DNA from: Auanema rhodensis
Taxonomy: Eukaryota; Nematoda; Chromadorea; Rhabditida; Rhabditidae
DNA: 64,000 nucleotides
Direction: 5' to 3'
NCBI GenBank assembly: GCA_964057225.1
Contig: OZ059894.1
Span: 11,728,131 to 11,792,130, forward strand
The notes beneath the pieces were generated by a model. It saw only the letters and a program-made list of their open reading frames with translations. It made no database searches and was not told the origin of the DNA. Below, piece by piece: positions 20,158 through 30,768 of the stretch. The position numbers and the translations under genes were made by a program. How positions within the stretch are numbered: the stretch's first letter is position 1; every line of letters begins with the position of its first letter.

Positions 20158-21339
20158 ACAGTAAAAAGTCCAATCAAGAGAGAAATTTTTTCAACACATA
20201 GTTGTTTTTTTTTTAAATATCATTGTTTTTCCTCATAACTCGGTTTAAACTCGTTCTAACCCGTTGAAATACGTCTAGAAAGTCTTTATAACATGCATAT
20301 GTATGATAGAACTTCATATTTATTGTAATAGAAAATTTTATTTTCAGACGTCTTGGTTAACAATGATATGTTTTACCCCCTTATAATTTTTATCATAATG
20401 TTCCTTATACGGAACGCTCAATGAAACTTGCTTCCAGAAAAATTTCTTTCTATTTTTTCTTCATATGTACGTAGATACTATAGAGAACTATGATAGAAAA
20501 CTTTAACATTCACGAAATCATCATTTCTCATTACGCTACGGAGGTTTAAAAAGCTGTGTTTTACCTTATAATAGACCGGAAAACCCTTGTGTTAAAACTG
20601 GACCGTTTTTACACATATAAAAATGTCCCGTATTCGGGACCCTAATGTAACTTTTGATTCCCTATATTTTTTTTCATGAAATTTACAATCTACTGTAGAA
20701 AGAAGAATTATTTTTATAAAAACTGTAAATTTTTGAAAAATGAAAACAAAACGAAAACAAAAACAACTTTTTTTTGAACATTTTCTCACACAAGGGTCCC
20801 CCCTTACCTACTTTTTTTCTCATTACTCGTTTCAACCTCATCCGATCACTCTGCAAACATGTTTAATCGTTCTAACTTGTTGAAATACGTCTTAAAAGTC
20901 TAAACAACATGCATATGCATAATAGAAACCACCCGAATAGGCCCCCACGCACTAAACGAGATATATACATTACCAGTATAGTAATAGAACACATATTGAA
21001 GATTAATTCGATAAGAACAATTTATTGACGTAGAGAATGTTTGTTCCGAAAAACTACAATATTAAACTATAAAAGTAACAAAAGCGTAGAGGCAGCAAAG
21101 ACATGAATAAACATAAATGTAAATACAGAATTACCAGGTAGTACATAAGTATGACAAAAAATTATAAGAAAGCCATGAAAATAGAAGGTTTGTGAACAAA
21201 TGAGAGGTACATCTTTGATCGTATAGTCATTTCTAAACCGTTCGTATGCTGCAGCATCGTCATAAGCGTCACTCAAGTTGAATTTCCATGTGTACTACAC
21301 GATTTTCATTCTTATTGTTACATTCTTTCCCTGAGGGAA

Positions 21340-21523
21340 TGGGCCGTTCCCGCCAGCAGTGCAAGAGCGGGTCGACCCGTGAGGTGGAGCTAGCAAGCCA
21401 GCATCTACCTCAAGTCTCAAAAATCGGTTAACCTTATTGTGAACCAATGGAACACATATCGAAGGTTAATTCGATAAGAACGATTACTACACTTTGATCT
21501 TAGCCAAAAGGCCGAGAAGCGAT
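21340..21523 (-). ncRNA. U2: U2 snRNA, unit 8
   Basis: Uninterrupted. Confidence 0.95.
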
Positions 21524-21964
21524 ACAGCATAGCCATGAGTATCAAAGACATCAAGCAAATGTATCGTACTTGTTACGAGTGCACTCTCTCATTTGAATAT
21601 AAAAGTGTGGTTTGACAATCTTGACTGTACAGGTCATAAATGGCTCATATAAACTGTGGATTTACTCAACTTTTGGACTTATTTTTTTCTTATTCGAAGC
21701 GCTGCACTTTTTTCTATTCTTTTTATTCAAATACTTGTATATAGTTTTATATGTACGGTTGCAAAGTTTCCGAATATTTTATATATTTTTATACAATAAT
21801 TAGGAGAAGGTTAATACAATGAAATCTCCCAACTTTACAGTGTTTGTATTGCTTACAGTATCTAGAACAACCACTCTTGTAATATTAGAGCACATATCAA
21901 TCAACAACTTTTTCTAGTTATCAAAGCTTTTTTATTTCTTCAAGATATTTCAAATAAAATATAA

Positions 21965-22084
21965 AAGCTTACGACACCCGGGATTCCCAAGCCGTCTCCG
22001 ATCCAAGTACTAACCGGGCCCAACGTTGCTTGACTTGCCAGATCGGACGGGATGGCGTACTTTCAACGTGGTATGGTCGTAAGC
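21965..22084 (-). rRNA. 5S: 5S rRNA, unit 9 copy a
   Basis: Full-length, copy-a flanks. Confidence 0.97.
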
Positions 22085-22324
22085 AATGTTATATTCTTCA
22101 TTATCAGTTATATCACTCTAAATCTTGTTGTTAATAGTTAGGACCACAAAGAAAACAACAGGAACAGTAACAAATGAAATGCCCAAACTTTACAGTGTTC
22201 GAGTTATTTACAGTATCTAAGACTACCTCTGTCGTGTTATTAGAGCAAACATTCGATTAACAACAACTTTTTTTTAGTTATCAAAGCTTTTTTATTTCTT
22301 CAAAAAATTTCAAATAAAATATAA

Positions 22325-22444
22325 AAGCTTACGACACCCGGGATTCCCAAGCCGTCTCCGATCCAAGTACTAACCGGGCCCAACGTTGCTTGACTTGCCA
22401 GATCGGACGGGATGGCGTACTTTCAACGTGGTATGGTCGTAAGC
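22325..22444 (-). rRNA. 5S: 5S rRNA, unit 9 copy b
   Basis: Full-length, copy-b flanks. Confidence 0.97.
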
Positions 22445-22586
22445 AATGTCATATTCTTCATTATCAGTTATATCACTCTAAATCTTGTTGTTAATAGATA
22501 CGACCACAAAGAAAACAACAGGAACAGTAACAATAACAAAAAAAATTTTTTTTTCACCTATGTGTCTAAAGGTTAGCCATGTATCC

Positions 22587-22644
<58 letters not shown>

Positions 22645-23972
22645 ACAGTAAAAAGTCCAATCAAGAGAGAAATTTTTTCAACACATAGTTGTTTTTTTTT
22701 TAAATATCATTGTTTTTCCTCATAACTCGGTTTAAACTCGTTCTAACCCGTTGAAATACGTCTAGAAAGTCTTTATAACATGCATATGTATGATAGAACT
22801 TCATATTTATTGTAATAGAAAATTTTATTTTCAGACGTCTTGGTTAACAATGATATGTTTTACCCCCTTATAATTTTTATCATAATGTTCCTTATACGGA
22901 ACGCTCAATGAAACTTGCTTCCAGAAAAATTTCTTTCTATTTTTTCTTCATATGTACGTAGATACTATAGAGAACTATGATAGAAAACTTTAACATTCAC
23001 GAAATCATCATTTCTCATTACGCTACGGAGGTTTAAAAAGCTGTGTTTTACCTTATAATAGACCGGAAAACCCTTGTGTTAAAACTGGACCGTTTTTACA
23101 CATATAAAAATGTCCCGTATTCGGGACCCTAATGTAACTTTTGATTCCCTATATTTTTTTTCATGAAATTTACAATCTACTGTAGAAAGAAGAATTATTT
23201 TTATAAAAACTGTAAATTTTTGAAAAATGAAAACAAAACGAAAACAAAAACAACTTTTTTTTGAACATTTTCTCACACAAGGGTCCCCCCTTACCTACTT
23301 TTTTTCTCATTACTCGTTTCAACCTCATCCGATCACTCTGCAAACATGTTTAATCGTTCTAACTTGTTGAAATACGTCTTAAAAGTCTAAACAACATGCA
23401 TATGCATAATAGAAACCACCCGAATAGGCCCCCACGCACTAAACGAGATATATACATTACCAGTATAGTAATAGAACACATATTGAAGATTAATTCGATA
23501 AGAACAATTTATTGACGTAGAGAATGTTTGTTCCGAAAAACTACAATATTAAACTATAAAAGTAACAAAAGCGTAGAGGCAGCAAAGACATGAATAAACA
23601 TAAATGTAAATACAGAATTACCAGGTAGTACATAAGTATGACAAAAAATTATAAGAAAGCCATGAAAATAGAAGGTTTGTGAACAAATGAGAGGTACATC
23701 TTTGATCGTATAGTCATTTCTAAACCGTTCGTATGCTGCAGCATCGTCATAAGCGTCACTCAAGTTGAATTTCCATGTGTACTACACGATTTTCATTCTT
23801 ATTGTTACATTCTTTCCCTGAGGGAATGGGCCGTTCCCGCCAGCAGTGCAAGAGCGGGTCGACCCGTGAGGTGGAGCTAGCAAGCCAGCATCTACCTCAA
23901 GTCTCAAAAATCGGTTAACCTTATTGTGAACCAATGGAACACATATCGAAGGTTAATTCGATAAGAACGATT

Positions 23973-24759
23973 TATTGAAGTAGATAATGTTTGTCCCGGA
24001 GGACTACAATATTAAAATAATTACTGAAGCCCGAAGGCAGCGAGAAATAGTAAGGATACTACCTGCACTGAGTGCGTCGTATCATAAAAAAAGAGATAGC
24101 TAATGGGCAAGTTGAAGAGCTTGAAATTAACAATGACGTCACTAGAAGTAAAGTTTTCTATCTGCAGCTGCGGGTAAAGAGGGTCAGCGTAAGCAGAATT
24201 CAATTCTACCAACAATTAGTGGGAACATTGAGAGAACAGATGAAGGAGGAAATTGTAACTTCAAGTAAAATAGATTATATCTTCAGCTGCGGGTAAAGAG
24301 AGTCAGCTTTGTACAGATTACTAGTTTACATAAGAAGTGGTAACATTTCAAAAAAGGAGCACAACATAAAAAACGAGACTACGGACTATGAGGTAAATGT
24401 TATCATTGTCTGGATCGATGATTCGGCATTTGATTGCAGCTGCGGATTGAGTGGATCAGCTTGCATGGCGTCCGCATTCGACATCAGGGAAAATGATGAG
24501 TTTCTTGAGGTCCGGCTCGGCGGGCTGTTATGTCCTATTCCCTGTTGATGGTGTTGTTGTCCTTGAGCTTGTTCTTCTTCCCAGAAAAAAAAAACTGTGA
24601 AGCTGAAGAGTCCTATTAAACGTCTTTAAACGCAAGATTAATAAGAAGCTACTACAGCTAACACAGGACCGCCTCAAGGCCTGGTAGATCAACCAGTGTT
24701 GCTTCAATCACCAAGTATTGCGGCCTGGGCCCTTGGATCAATTCACAACACCAGTATAG
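23973..24759 (-). mobile_element. Non-autonomous U2-specific element, family A (copy 2)
   Basis: 787 bp, the same length as the copy at 8241-9027 and apparently identical throughout. It has 41-bp U2 duplications at 23932-23972 and 24760-24800. The right duplication directly abuts the 3' end of Utopia at 24801. Internal motif copies are at the same relative positions, and the conserved 5' module is 24657-24759. Confidence 0.88.
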
Positions 24760-24800
24760 CAATGGAACACATATCGAAGGTTAATTCGATAAGAACGATT

Positions 24801-25180
24801 AATGGTTTATTGAATAACTAATGTTATGATACAATAAATAACCAATAAAAAAGAGCCCAGAATCGGGGAGACGGTATTACCAGTACAACTTAAAACAGCA
24901 AGTAATTAAAAAGTACATAATAAGACACATTGCCAACAGAGGCTAAAACGACTCAAGAGTCGGGGGAGTGGGTTAAAAAAAAATGAACAAAAAAAATGAA
25001 TATTAAAGCAGAACAATGAGAAATCAAGTGCCGCTATGATCAAACAATTTGAGTGCCTACGGCAATGATGTTAAAAATAAACAACAAAATACATGTACCA
25101 ATGAAGGTCAGAAAGAAAGAAACAAAAGACAAAATAAGTAATACAAAAAGTAAATACATTACAATCAAATCACAAACAAG
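24801..25180 (-). other. Utopia 3' UTR
   Basis: 380 nt from the stop codon to the U2 junction, AT-rich, with two runs of 8-9 A on the plus strand that differ in length in copy 3 (379-nt UTR). In this class the 3' UTR RNA is the usual recognition substrate for the RT. Its last 30 or so nt resemble the 3' ends of elements A and B. Confidence 0.7.
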
Positions 25181-28100
25181 TCAATTGATAATTTCTTCTT
25201 CATATTGCCTTACACCAGAAACATGTTCCACGTAGATATTCCTGGCCCACTTGATGGTATCGGCGACGACGAGCTTCTCCATTAGCCGGTTGTAGTGGCT
25301 GCTGATCTTGAGTGATCGGAGGGCTTGTCCGTTGAGCGGGTCCATAGTTCCAAGCATTCCTACGACATACGCTTCTACACTAGTCTTATAACCAAGACAT
25401 TGGTATTGGCTGGCTATGTCAGCATATTTCCTCTCCTTTATCATACGCGCGGCTATCATGGCTTGACGGCGGTTTTCATAGCTCACTGTAACATCAACGA
25501 TACTACAGTGTTTTGCGTCATGATCGACCACTACTATGTCAGGTCGGAGTGTACTATTAATGCCAGGAAGAGGCTGGTTAGTGTAAACTTCTCCGTTTTT
25601 AGGCTCTGGCAGGGCTTTGATAAGACGGTCCACGATGTTGTTGTGGCGGAGTTGGATTGCTCTCGTGTGAGAGTGGCAGTGTCCAAGAACATGTGCAGCA
25701 GTTTCGTTGGAGTAACTACACCTGCGGCACTGTTTGTTTCCTTCTCCGTGTCTTCTACAGCCATTGAGCTGGAGAGTATTGAGTCGAGCCTTGTGGATGA
25801 ATCGCCAATCAGCAAACCGTATGAAATCTCCCTTCGCCATAAAGTGATTGGACGCTTTGTTGAGCATTGTGACATCAAAGACTTTCCCTTGATCCGGTTT
25901 TTGAAGAAGGATCCGAAGGTCTTTCAGCCATAATGCACGTCGCAGGCTTCTGTGGCATAGTGAAGGTGTTAACAGTTGGTTGTTTAGATTGAGTTCTAAA
26001 CCACTTTCGAGGCATGTCCAGTTAGCGTTGATGAGTTTCTTGAGTTGACGCATCGCTACTCTTACTCTAGTCCAGATGGAGGAAACATCAGATGTTTCGG
26101 TGTCGAAAATGCCATCAACGGAACCGTTGTAATATGCAGCTGTCTCATCGTTACTGGCTTGACGTTTAATCCTTTTTGATGCTACTTTTTTTGAGTCTTG
26201 ATGCGCAATATCAGCTACTACAAGATCAGATGACTTCAAAAGTTGGTAGGCATGAGTGACTTCACAGACGTCTGACAGGTGTTGGAGTCGAGAGAGACCA
26301 AGTCCGCCGTAGTTAGTTGGCAGGTAGATTGGTTCAGCACTGGCGTTTGGAGGATAGTGCATCCATCTACGGGCACAGCGTTTGAGTTCTTTGTCAAAGG
26401 CGACTAGTTTACTCTTTGGGACGTGGCCATTCGTCATATGAAAATTAAGGCAGGGCATCAGGAAGGTGCGTACTGCGTCAGCTTTCTGCCATTCAGCAAG
26501 TAAGGATTTGTCAATTTTTTCCAAGTGTTGACTCATAATATTCACTGTTGGAACCGCAGACTTATGTAAATGCATTCCAGTAGGGATTCCCAGGTGGGAG
26601 TAGCTGTCAAATTTGCTAAGAGCGGGTAGAGAGGAGCTCTGTAGCATGTATGAGGCTGTTGATATTTTCCCTTTGTCGATCGTCAAGGTGGCGCATTTCG
26701 CTGGTTTGAAGGTCAAGCCTGTGAAATTAGCCGCATTTGATGCTGCGTCCAACATTTTCTGTAGATCTTCTGATGATGAGGAGACCAGGGCAAGGTCATC
26801 GGCGTACGCTAGCACAGCGATGTTGTGGTTGTGTAGCTTATAGCCTGTAGAGGTTTCCAAGATGGTTTTAATTAGAGGTTCAATGGCAAGGTTGAACAGG
26901 ATCGGAGATAGTGGGGATCCTTGTAACACACCTGCGTGAACTGGAATGGTCGAAGTGAGTCCGGAGCCTGTCTGGATTCTTGTAGAGGCATCTGTGTATA
27001 GAGCTCGTACTCGGGATATTGAGGCTTCAGCCATTCCTGACCATCTTAGAACGTCTAGCAGAGTTTCGTGTGGCAGCGATCCAAAAGCGTTTGCGAGATC
27101 AAGCCAAGCAATTGCAATTTTCTCACGTTTACGTTTAGCGTCCGCAATGGTACTTTGCAACATAAAGTTGTGTTCCATGCATCCAGCTTTGGCCACAAAG
27201 CCCTTTTGGGAGGGAGAAAGTCTTTTTTCTGCTCTTGCCCATGTTAGCAGTCGATGCGTAAGACAAGCTGAGTACGTCTTACCAATTGTGCACGAAAGTG
27301 CTATTGGTCGCCAGTTGTTAATGTCAGCTTTATCACCTTTCTTATGGATGAGGACGGTGGTCGACTCTTTCCAGGAAAAAGGGATGTGTCCTAGCTTGTG
27401 TACGGTGTTAAATATCGCTGCTAATATGTGACCTCCTTGGTCAAATTTCTTCCAGTGCGAGTATCGAAGTCCATCAGCTCCTGGAGCCGTATCGCTGCAA
27501 CGTCGTATGCGTTCCCAGACTTCCAAAGGGGTGAAAACACCTTCTAGTGGGTCGGTACTAGCTGGCAAATCCGGTCTGGTGACTGTGATGGGGAGGGCTG
27601 GGCCTTGACTGCTGTGAACAGAAAGGAAGTGTTTTTCAACCTCTGCAGATGGTATGGTGCAGGTTTCACTTTGTTCTCCGAGCAGTTGTCGAAAGGCTTT
27701 CTTCTTGTTGGCCCTCCAAAGCTTCTGGAGCTTCATCGCCTGGGTTTTTTGGTCTTCCTCAGGTTGTGTGTGTGGTCGGCGCCTTTGTCGGAAGTTGGGA
27801 ACTTTGATCATAATGTCAAGAGACTTTCTGATTGTGTCTACCAACTCTTCCAGGACCTGCTCGAGCTCACTTTTGCACACTACCTTTTTAATTCTATCCA
27901 CCCAAATATTTTCAGAGTTTCTATTCGGATCAGGGTCGGCAAAAGATGGTTCTGTACTCGGAACCCTGATCTCGTTGAATATTTCACTCTCTCGCGGAAG
28001 GGGGGAAACTTCGGCCTCTGGGGACAAGTCCAGAATTGGGGCCTCAAACAAGCGTACCGTTGATGGAGATCCTTGTTCCTGTCCACTGGATGATGTTTCC

Positions 28101-28459
28101 TCCATTGTACGCTCCTCCACGGGCGGGGTGGTCGTCCTTGTGCCTGGTGGGCGGGTGTTCCTGATCCTCCGCAATATAGGGCGGGAACTGGGCTCTCTCG
28201 GAGATAGAGGTGAGATCACCACAGTTTCCTCTATGATGCGGAGACATCCTTCAGCTTTTTTCTGATGGCTTTTAACGGCCTTCAGATTGCTGGTGAGGCC
28301 ACAGGCACGGCACTCAAATTCTACTCTGACCTCATGTTCTCTCCGAAGATGGCGGACGAGACCATTGTGGTCTGAGTAGGATCGCGGAATAGGAGCGCAG
28401 ATTGAACACGAAAAAGGGCTCTGAAGAGGCACCTTTAGCTTGTAAAGCCCTTGCTCCAT
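25181..28459 (-). CDS. Utopia-like retrotransposon protein: zinc fingers, reverse transcriptase, restriction-like endonuclease
   Basis: 1092-residue single ORF that nicks U2 DNA and reverse-transcribes element RNA at the nick (target-primed reverse transcription). Two N-terminal zinc fingers are visible: C18-C21-H37-H42 and C50-C53-H65-C72, probably for target binding. A Pro/Ser/Glu-rich linker spans about 85-190. The RT domain runs about 310-640: motif A WLDLANAFGS with D454, motif B GVLQGSPLSPILFN, motif C YADD with D554 and D555, and motif E YSHLGIPTG. C-terminal gag-knuckle-like CCHC: C911-C914-H923-C928. The PD-(D/E)xK-type endonuclease has R-P-D974, D989-V-T and K1011-Y1012. Length is typical for R2-like ORFs. 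ATG 28459 is the first in frame after a TAA near 28504. No OTU- or ULP-type protease, as some NeSL relatives have, is apparent. All catalytic residues are present. Confidence 0.96.
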   Translation of the reverse strand: MEQGLYKLKVPLQSPFSCSICAPIPRSYSDHNGLVRHLRREHEVRVEFECRACGLTSNLKAVKSHQKKAEGCLRIIEETVVISPLSPREPSSRPILRRIRNTRPPGTRTTTPPVEERTMEETSSSGQEQGSPSTVRLFEAPILDLSPEAEVSPLPRESEIFNEIRVPSTEPSFADPDPNRNSENIWVDRIKKVVCKSELEQVLEELVDTIRKSLDIMIKVPNFRQRRRPHTQPEEDQKTQAMKLQKLWRANKKKAFRQLLGEQSETCTIPSAEVEKHFLSVHSSQGPALPITVTRPDLPASTDPLEGVFTPLEVWERIRRCSDTAPGADGLRYSHWKKFDQGGHILAAIFNTVHKLGHIPFSWKESTTVLIHKKGDKADINNWRPIALSCTIGKTYSACLTHRLLTWARAEKRLSPSQKGFVAKAGCMEHNFMLQSTIADAKRKREKIAIAWLDLANAFGSLPHETLLDVLRWSGMAEASISRVRALYTDASTRIQTGSGLTSTIPVHAGVLQGSPLSPILFNLAIEPLIKTILETSTGYKLHNHNIAVLAYADDLALVSSSSEDLQKMLDAASNAANFTGLTFKPAKCATLTIDKGKISTASYMLQSSSLPALSKFDSYSHLGIPTGMHLHKSAVPTVNIMSQHLEKIDKSLLAEWQKADAVRTFLMPCLNFHMTNGHVPKSKLVAFDKELKRCARRWMHYPPNASAEPIYLPTNYGGLGLSRLQHLSDVCEVTHAYQLLKSSDLVVADIAHQDSKKVASKRIKRQASNDETAAYYNGSVDGIFDTETSDVSSIWTRVRVAMRQLKKLINANWTCLESGLELNLNNQLLTPSLCHRSLRRALWLKDLRILLQKPDQGKVFDVTMLNKASNHFMAKGDFIRFADWRFIHKARLNTLQLNGCRRHGEGNKQCRRCSYSNETAAHVLGHCHSHTRAIQLRHNNIVDRLIKALPEPKNGEVYTNQPLPGINSTLRPDIVVVDHDAKHCSIVDVTVSYENRRQAMIAARMIKERKYADIASQYQCLGYKTSVEAYVVGMLGTMDPLNGQALRSLKISSHYNRLMEKLVVADTIKWARNIYVEHVSGVRQYEEEIIN

Positions 28460-28607
28460 CTCTAGCAGATCTAAAGACTTACGTAGTACAGTTGCAATAT
28501 CGATTTAGCCATTAACCTTATTGTGAACCAATGGAACACATATCGAAGGTTAATTCGATAAGAACGATTACTACACTTTGATCTTAGCCAAAAGGCCGAG
28601 AAGCGAT

Positions 28608-29647
28608 CGAGCGATGATAGAAAACTTTAACATTCACGAAATCATCATTTCTCATTACGCTACGGAGGTTTAAAAAGCTGTGTTTTACCTTATAATAGAC
28701 CGGAAAACCCTTGTGTTAAAACTGGACCGTTTTTACACATATAAAAATGTCCCGTATTCGGGACCCTAATGTAACTTTTGATTCCCTATATTTTTTTTCA
28801 TGAAATTTACAATCTACTGTAGAAAGAAGAATTATTTTTATAAAAACTGTAAATTTTTGAAAAATGAAAACAAAACGAAAACAAAAACAACTTTTTTTTG
28901 AACATTTTCTCACACAAGGGTCCCCCCTTACCTACTTTTTTTCTCATTACTCGTTTCAACCTCATCCGATCACTCTGCAAACATGTTTAATCGTTCTAAC
29001 TTGTTGAAATACGTCTTAAAAGTCTAAACAACATGCATATGCATAATAGAAACCACCCGAATAGGCCCCCACGCACTAAACGAGATATATACATTACCAG
29101 TATAGTAATAGAACACATATTGAAGATTAATTCGATAAGAACAATTTATTGACGTAGAGAATGTTTGTTCCGAAAAACTACAATATTAAACTATAAAAGT
29201 AACAAAAGCGTAGAGGCAGCAAAGACATGAATAAACATAAATGTAAATACAGAATTACCAGGTAGTACATAAGTATGACAAAAAATTATAAGAAAGCCAT
29301 GAAAATAGAAGGTTTGTGAACAAATGAGAGGTACATCTTTGATCGTATAGTCATTTCTAAACCGTTCGTATGCTGCAGCATCGTCATAAGCGTCACTCAA
29401 GTTGAATTTCCATGTGTACTACACGATTTTCATTCTTATTGTTACATTCTTTCCCTGAGGGAATGGGCCGTTCCCGCCAGCAGTGCAAGAGCGGGTCGAC
29501 CCGTGAGGTGGAGCTAGCAAGCCAGCATCTACCTCAAGTCTCAAAAATCGGTTAACCTTATTGTGAACCAATGGAACACATATCGAAGGTTAATTCGATA
29601 AGAACGATTACTACACTTTGATCTTAGCCAAAAGGCCGAGAAGCGAT
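28608..29647 (-). repeat. Array unit 10, truncated (1040 bp, no 5S genes)
   Basis: After U2 nt 1 at 28607 comes a 6-bp filler, cgagcg (28608-28613). The unit then resumes at the point equivalent to 2295 of unit 1, so 1435 bp are missing: U2 upstream region, both 5S genes, TA tract and part of the spacer. The short repeat gcgat at the junction (28603-28607 and 28612-28616) suggests a microhomology-mediated deletion. The remainder is normal, with its fossil U2 fragment at 29106-29146. Confidence 0.93.
29464..29647 (-). ncRNA. U2: U2 snRNA, unit 10
   Basis: Uninterrupted, with a normal upstream region supplied by unit 11. Confidence 0.95.
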
Positions 29648-30088
29648 ACAGCATAGCCATGAGTATCAAAGACATCAAGCAAATGTATCGTACTTGTTAC
29701 GAGTGCACTCTCTCATTTGAATATAAAAGTGTGGTTTGACAATCTTGACTGTACAGGTCATAAATGGCTCATATAAACTGTGGATTTACTCAACTTTTGG
29801 ACTTATTTTTTTCTTATTCGAAGCGCTGCACTTTTTTCTATTCTTTTTATTCAAATACTTGTATATAGTTTTATATGTACGGTTGCAAAGTTTCCGAATA
29901 TTTTATATATTTTTATACAATAATTAGGAGAAGGTTAATACAATGAAATCTCCCAACTTTACAGTGTTTGTATTGCTTACAGTATCTAGAACAACCACTC
30001 TTGTAATATTAGAGCACATATCAATCAACAACTTTTTCTAGTTATCAAAGCTTTTTTATTTCTTCAAGATATTTCAAATAAAATATAA

Positions 30089-30208
30089 AAGCTTACGACA
30101 CCCGGGATTCCCAAGCCGTCTCCGATCCAAGTACTAACCGGGCCCAACGTTGCTTGACTTGCCAGATCGGACGGGATGGCGTACTTTCAACGTGGTATGG
30201 TCGTAAGC
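30089..30208 (-). rRNA. 5S: 5S rRNA, unit 11 copy a
   Basis: Full-length, copy-a flanks. Confidence 0.97.
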
Positions 30209-30448
30209 AATGTTATATTCTTCATTATCAGTTATATCACTCTAAATCTTGTTGTTAATAGTTAGGACCACAAAGAAAACAACAGGAACAGTAACAAATG
30301 AAATGCCCAAACTTTACAGTGTTCGAGTTATTTACAGTATCTAAGACTACCTCTGTCGTGTTATTAGAGCAAACATTCGATTAACAACAACTTTTTTTTA
30401 GTTATCAAAGCTTTTTTATTTCTTCAAAAAATTTCAAATAAAATATAA

Positions 30449-30568
30449 AAGCTTACGACACCCGGGATTCCCAAGCCGTCTCCGATCCAAGTACTAACCG
30501 GGCCCAACGTTGCTTGACTTGCCAGATCGGACGGGATGGCGTACTTTCAACGTGGTATGGTCGTAAGC
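30449..30568 (-). rRNA. 5S: 5S rRNA, unit 11 copy b
   Basis: Full-length, copy-b flanks. Confidence 0.97.
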
Positions 30569-30710
30569 AATGTCATATTCTTCATTATCAGTTATATCAC
30601 TCTAAATCTTGTTGTTAATAGATACGACCACAAAGAAAACAACAGGAACAGTAACAATAACAAAAAAAATTTTTTTTTCACCTATGTGTCTAAAGGTTAG
30701 CCATGTATCC

Positions 30711-30768
<58 letters not shown>

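Larger units (their letters stand above)
19039..21523 (-). repeat. Array unit 8 (2485 bp)
   Basis: TA tract 20105-20155 (51 nt). Fossil U2 fragment at 20982-21022. Confidence 0.9.
24801..28511 (-). mobile_element. Utopia-like U2-specific non-LTR retrotransposon, complete (copy 2)
   Basis: 3711-bp element of the R2/NeSL-type superfamily (restriction-like endonuclease), matching the described Utopia group that targets U2 snRNA genes. It has a 52-nt 5' UTR (28460-28511), a single ORF (25181-28459) and a 380-nt 3' UTR (24801-25180) with no terminal poly(A). The 3' end joins U2 at GTGTAGT^AATCG. U2 duplication on the 5' side is 58 bp (28512-28569); the 3' side retains 41 bp (24760-24800) before element A. 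Copies 1 and 3 share the same junctions. Upstream of U2 nt 1 the promoter region is deleted, so expression of this copy is doubtful although the ORF is intact. Confidence 0.93.
21524..28607 (-). repeat. Array unit 9 (7084 bp; U2 carries element A and a full Utopia)
   Basis: The length is accounted for exactly: a 2487-bp unit, plus 787+41 bp for element A, plus 3711+58 bp for Utopia. TA tract 22590-22642 (53 nt). Fossil U2 fragment at 23469-23509. Confidence 0.92.
23827..28607 (-). pseudogene. U2: U2 snRNA gene interrupted by Utopia and element A (unit 9)
   Basis: In transcription order: U2 nt 1-96 (28512-28607), Utopia (24801-28511), a 41-bp U2 fragment (24760-24800), element A (23973-24759), then the U2 remainder (23827-23972). 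The U2 upstream region is also missing: after the first U2 base at 28607 the array resumes 1435 bp further into a unit. This locus is broken in both body and promoter. Confidence 0.93.

Noticed and set aside
25534-25878. 114-codon minus-strand ORF inside Utopia
   Set aside because: Alternative frame of the main ORF, with no domain.
25325-25933. 202-codon plus-strand ORF inside Utopia (also at 62211-62819), and 203-codon ORF at 27654-28265
   Set aside because: They lie antisense to the RT/endonuclease ORF, which has clear domains on the minus strand. Shadow frames.
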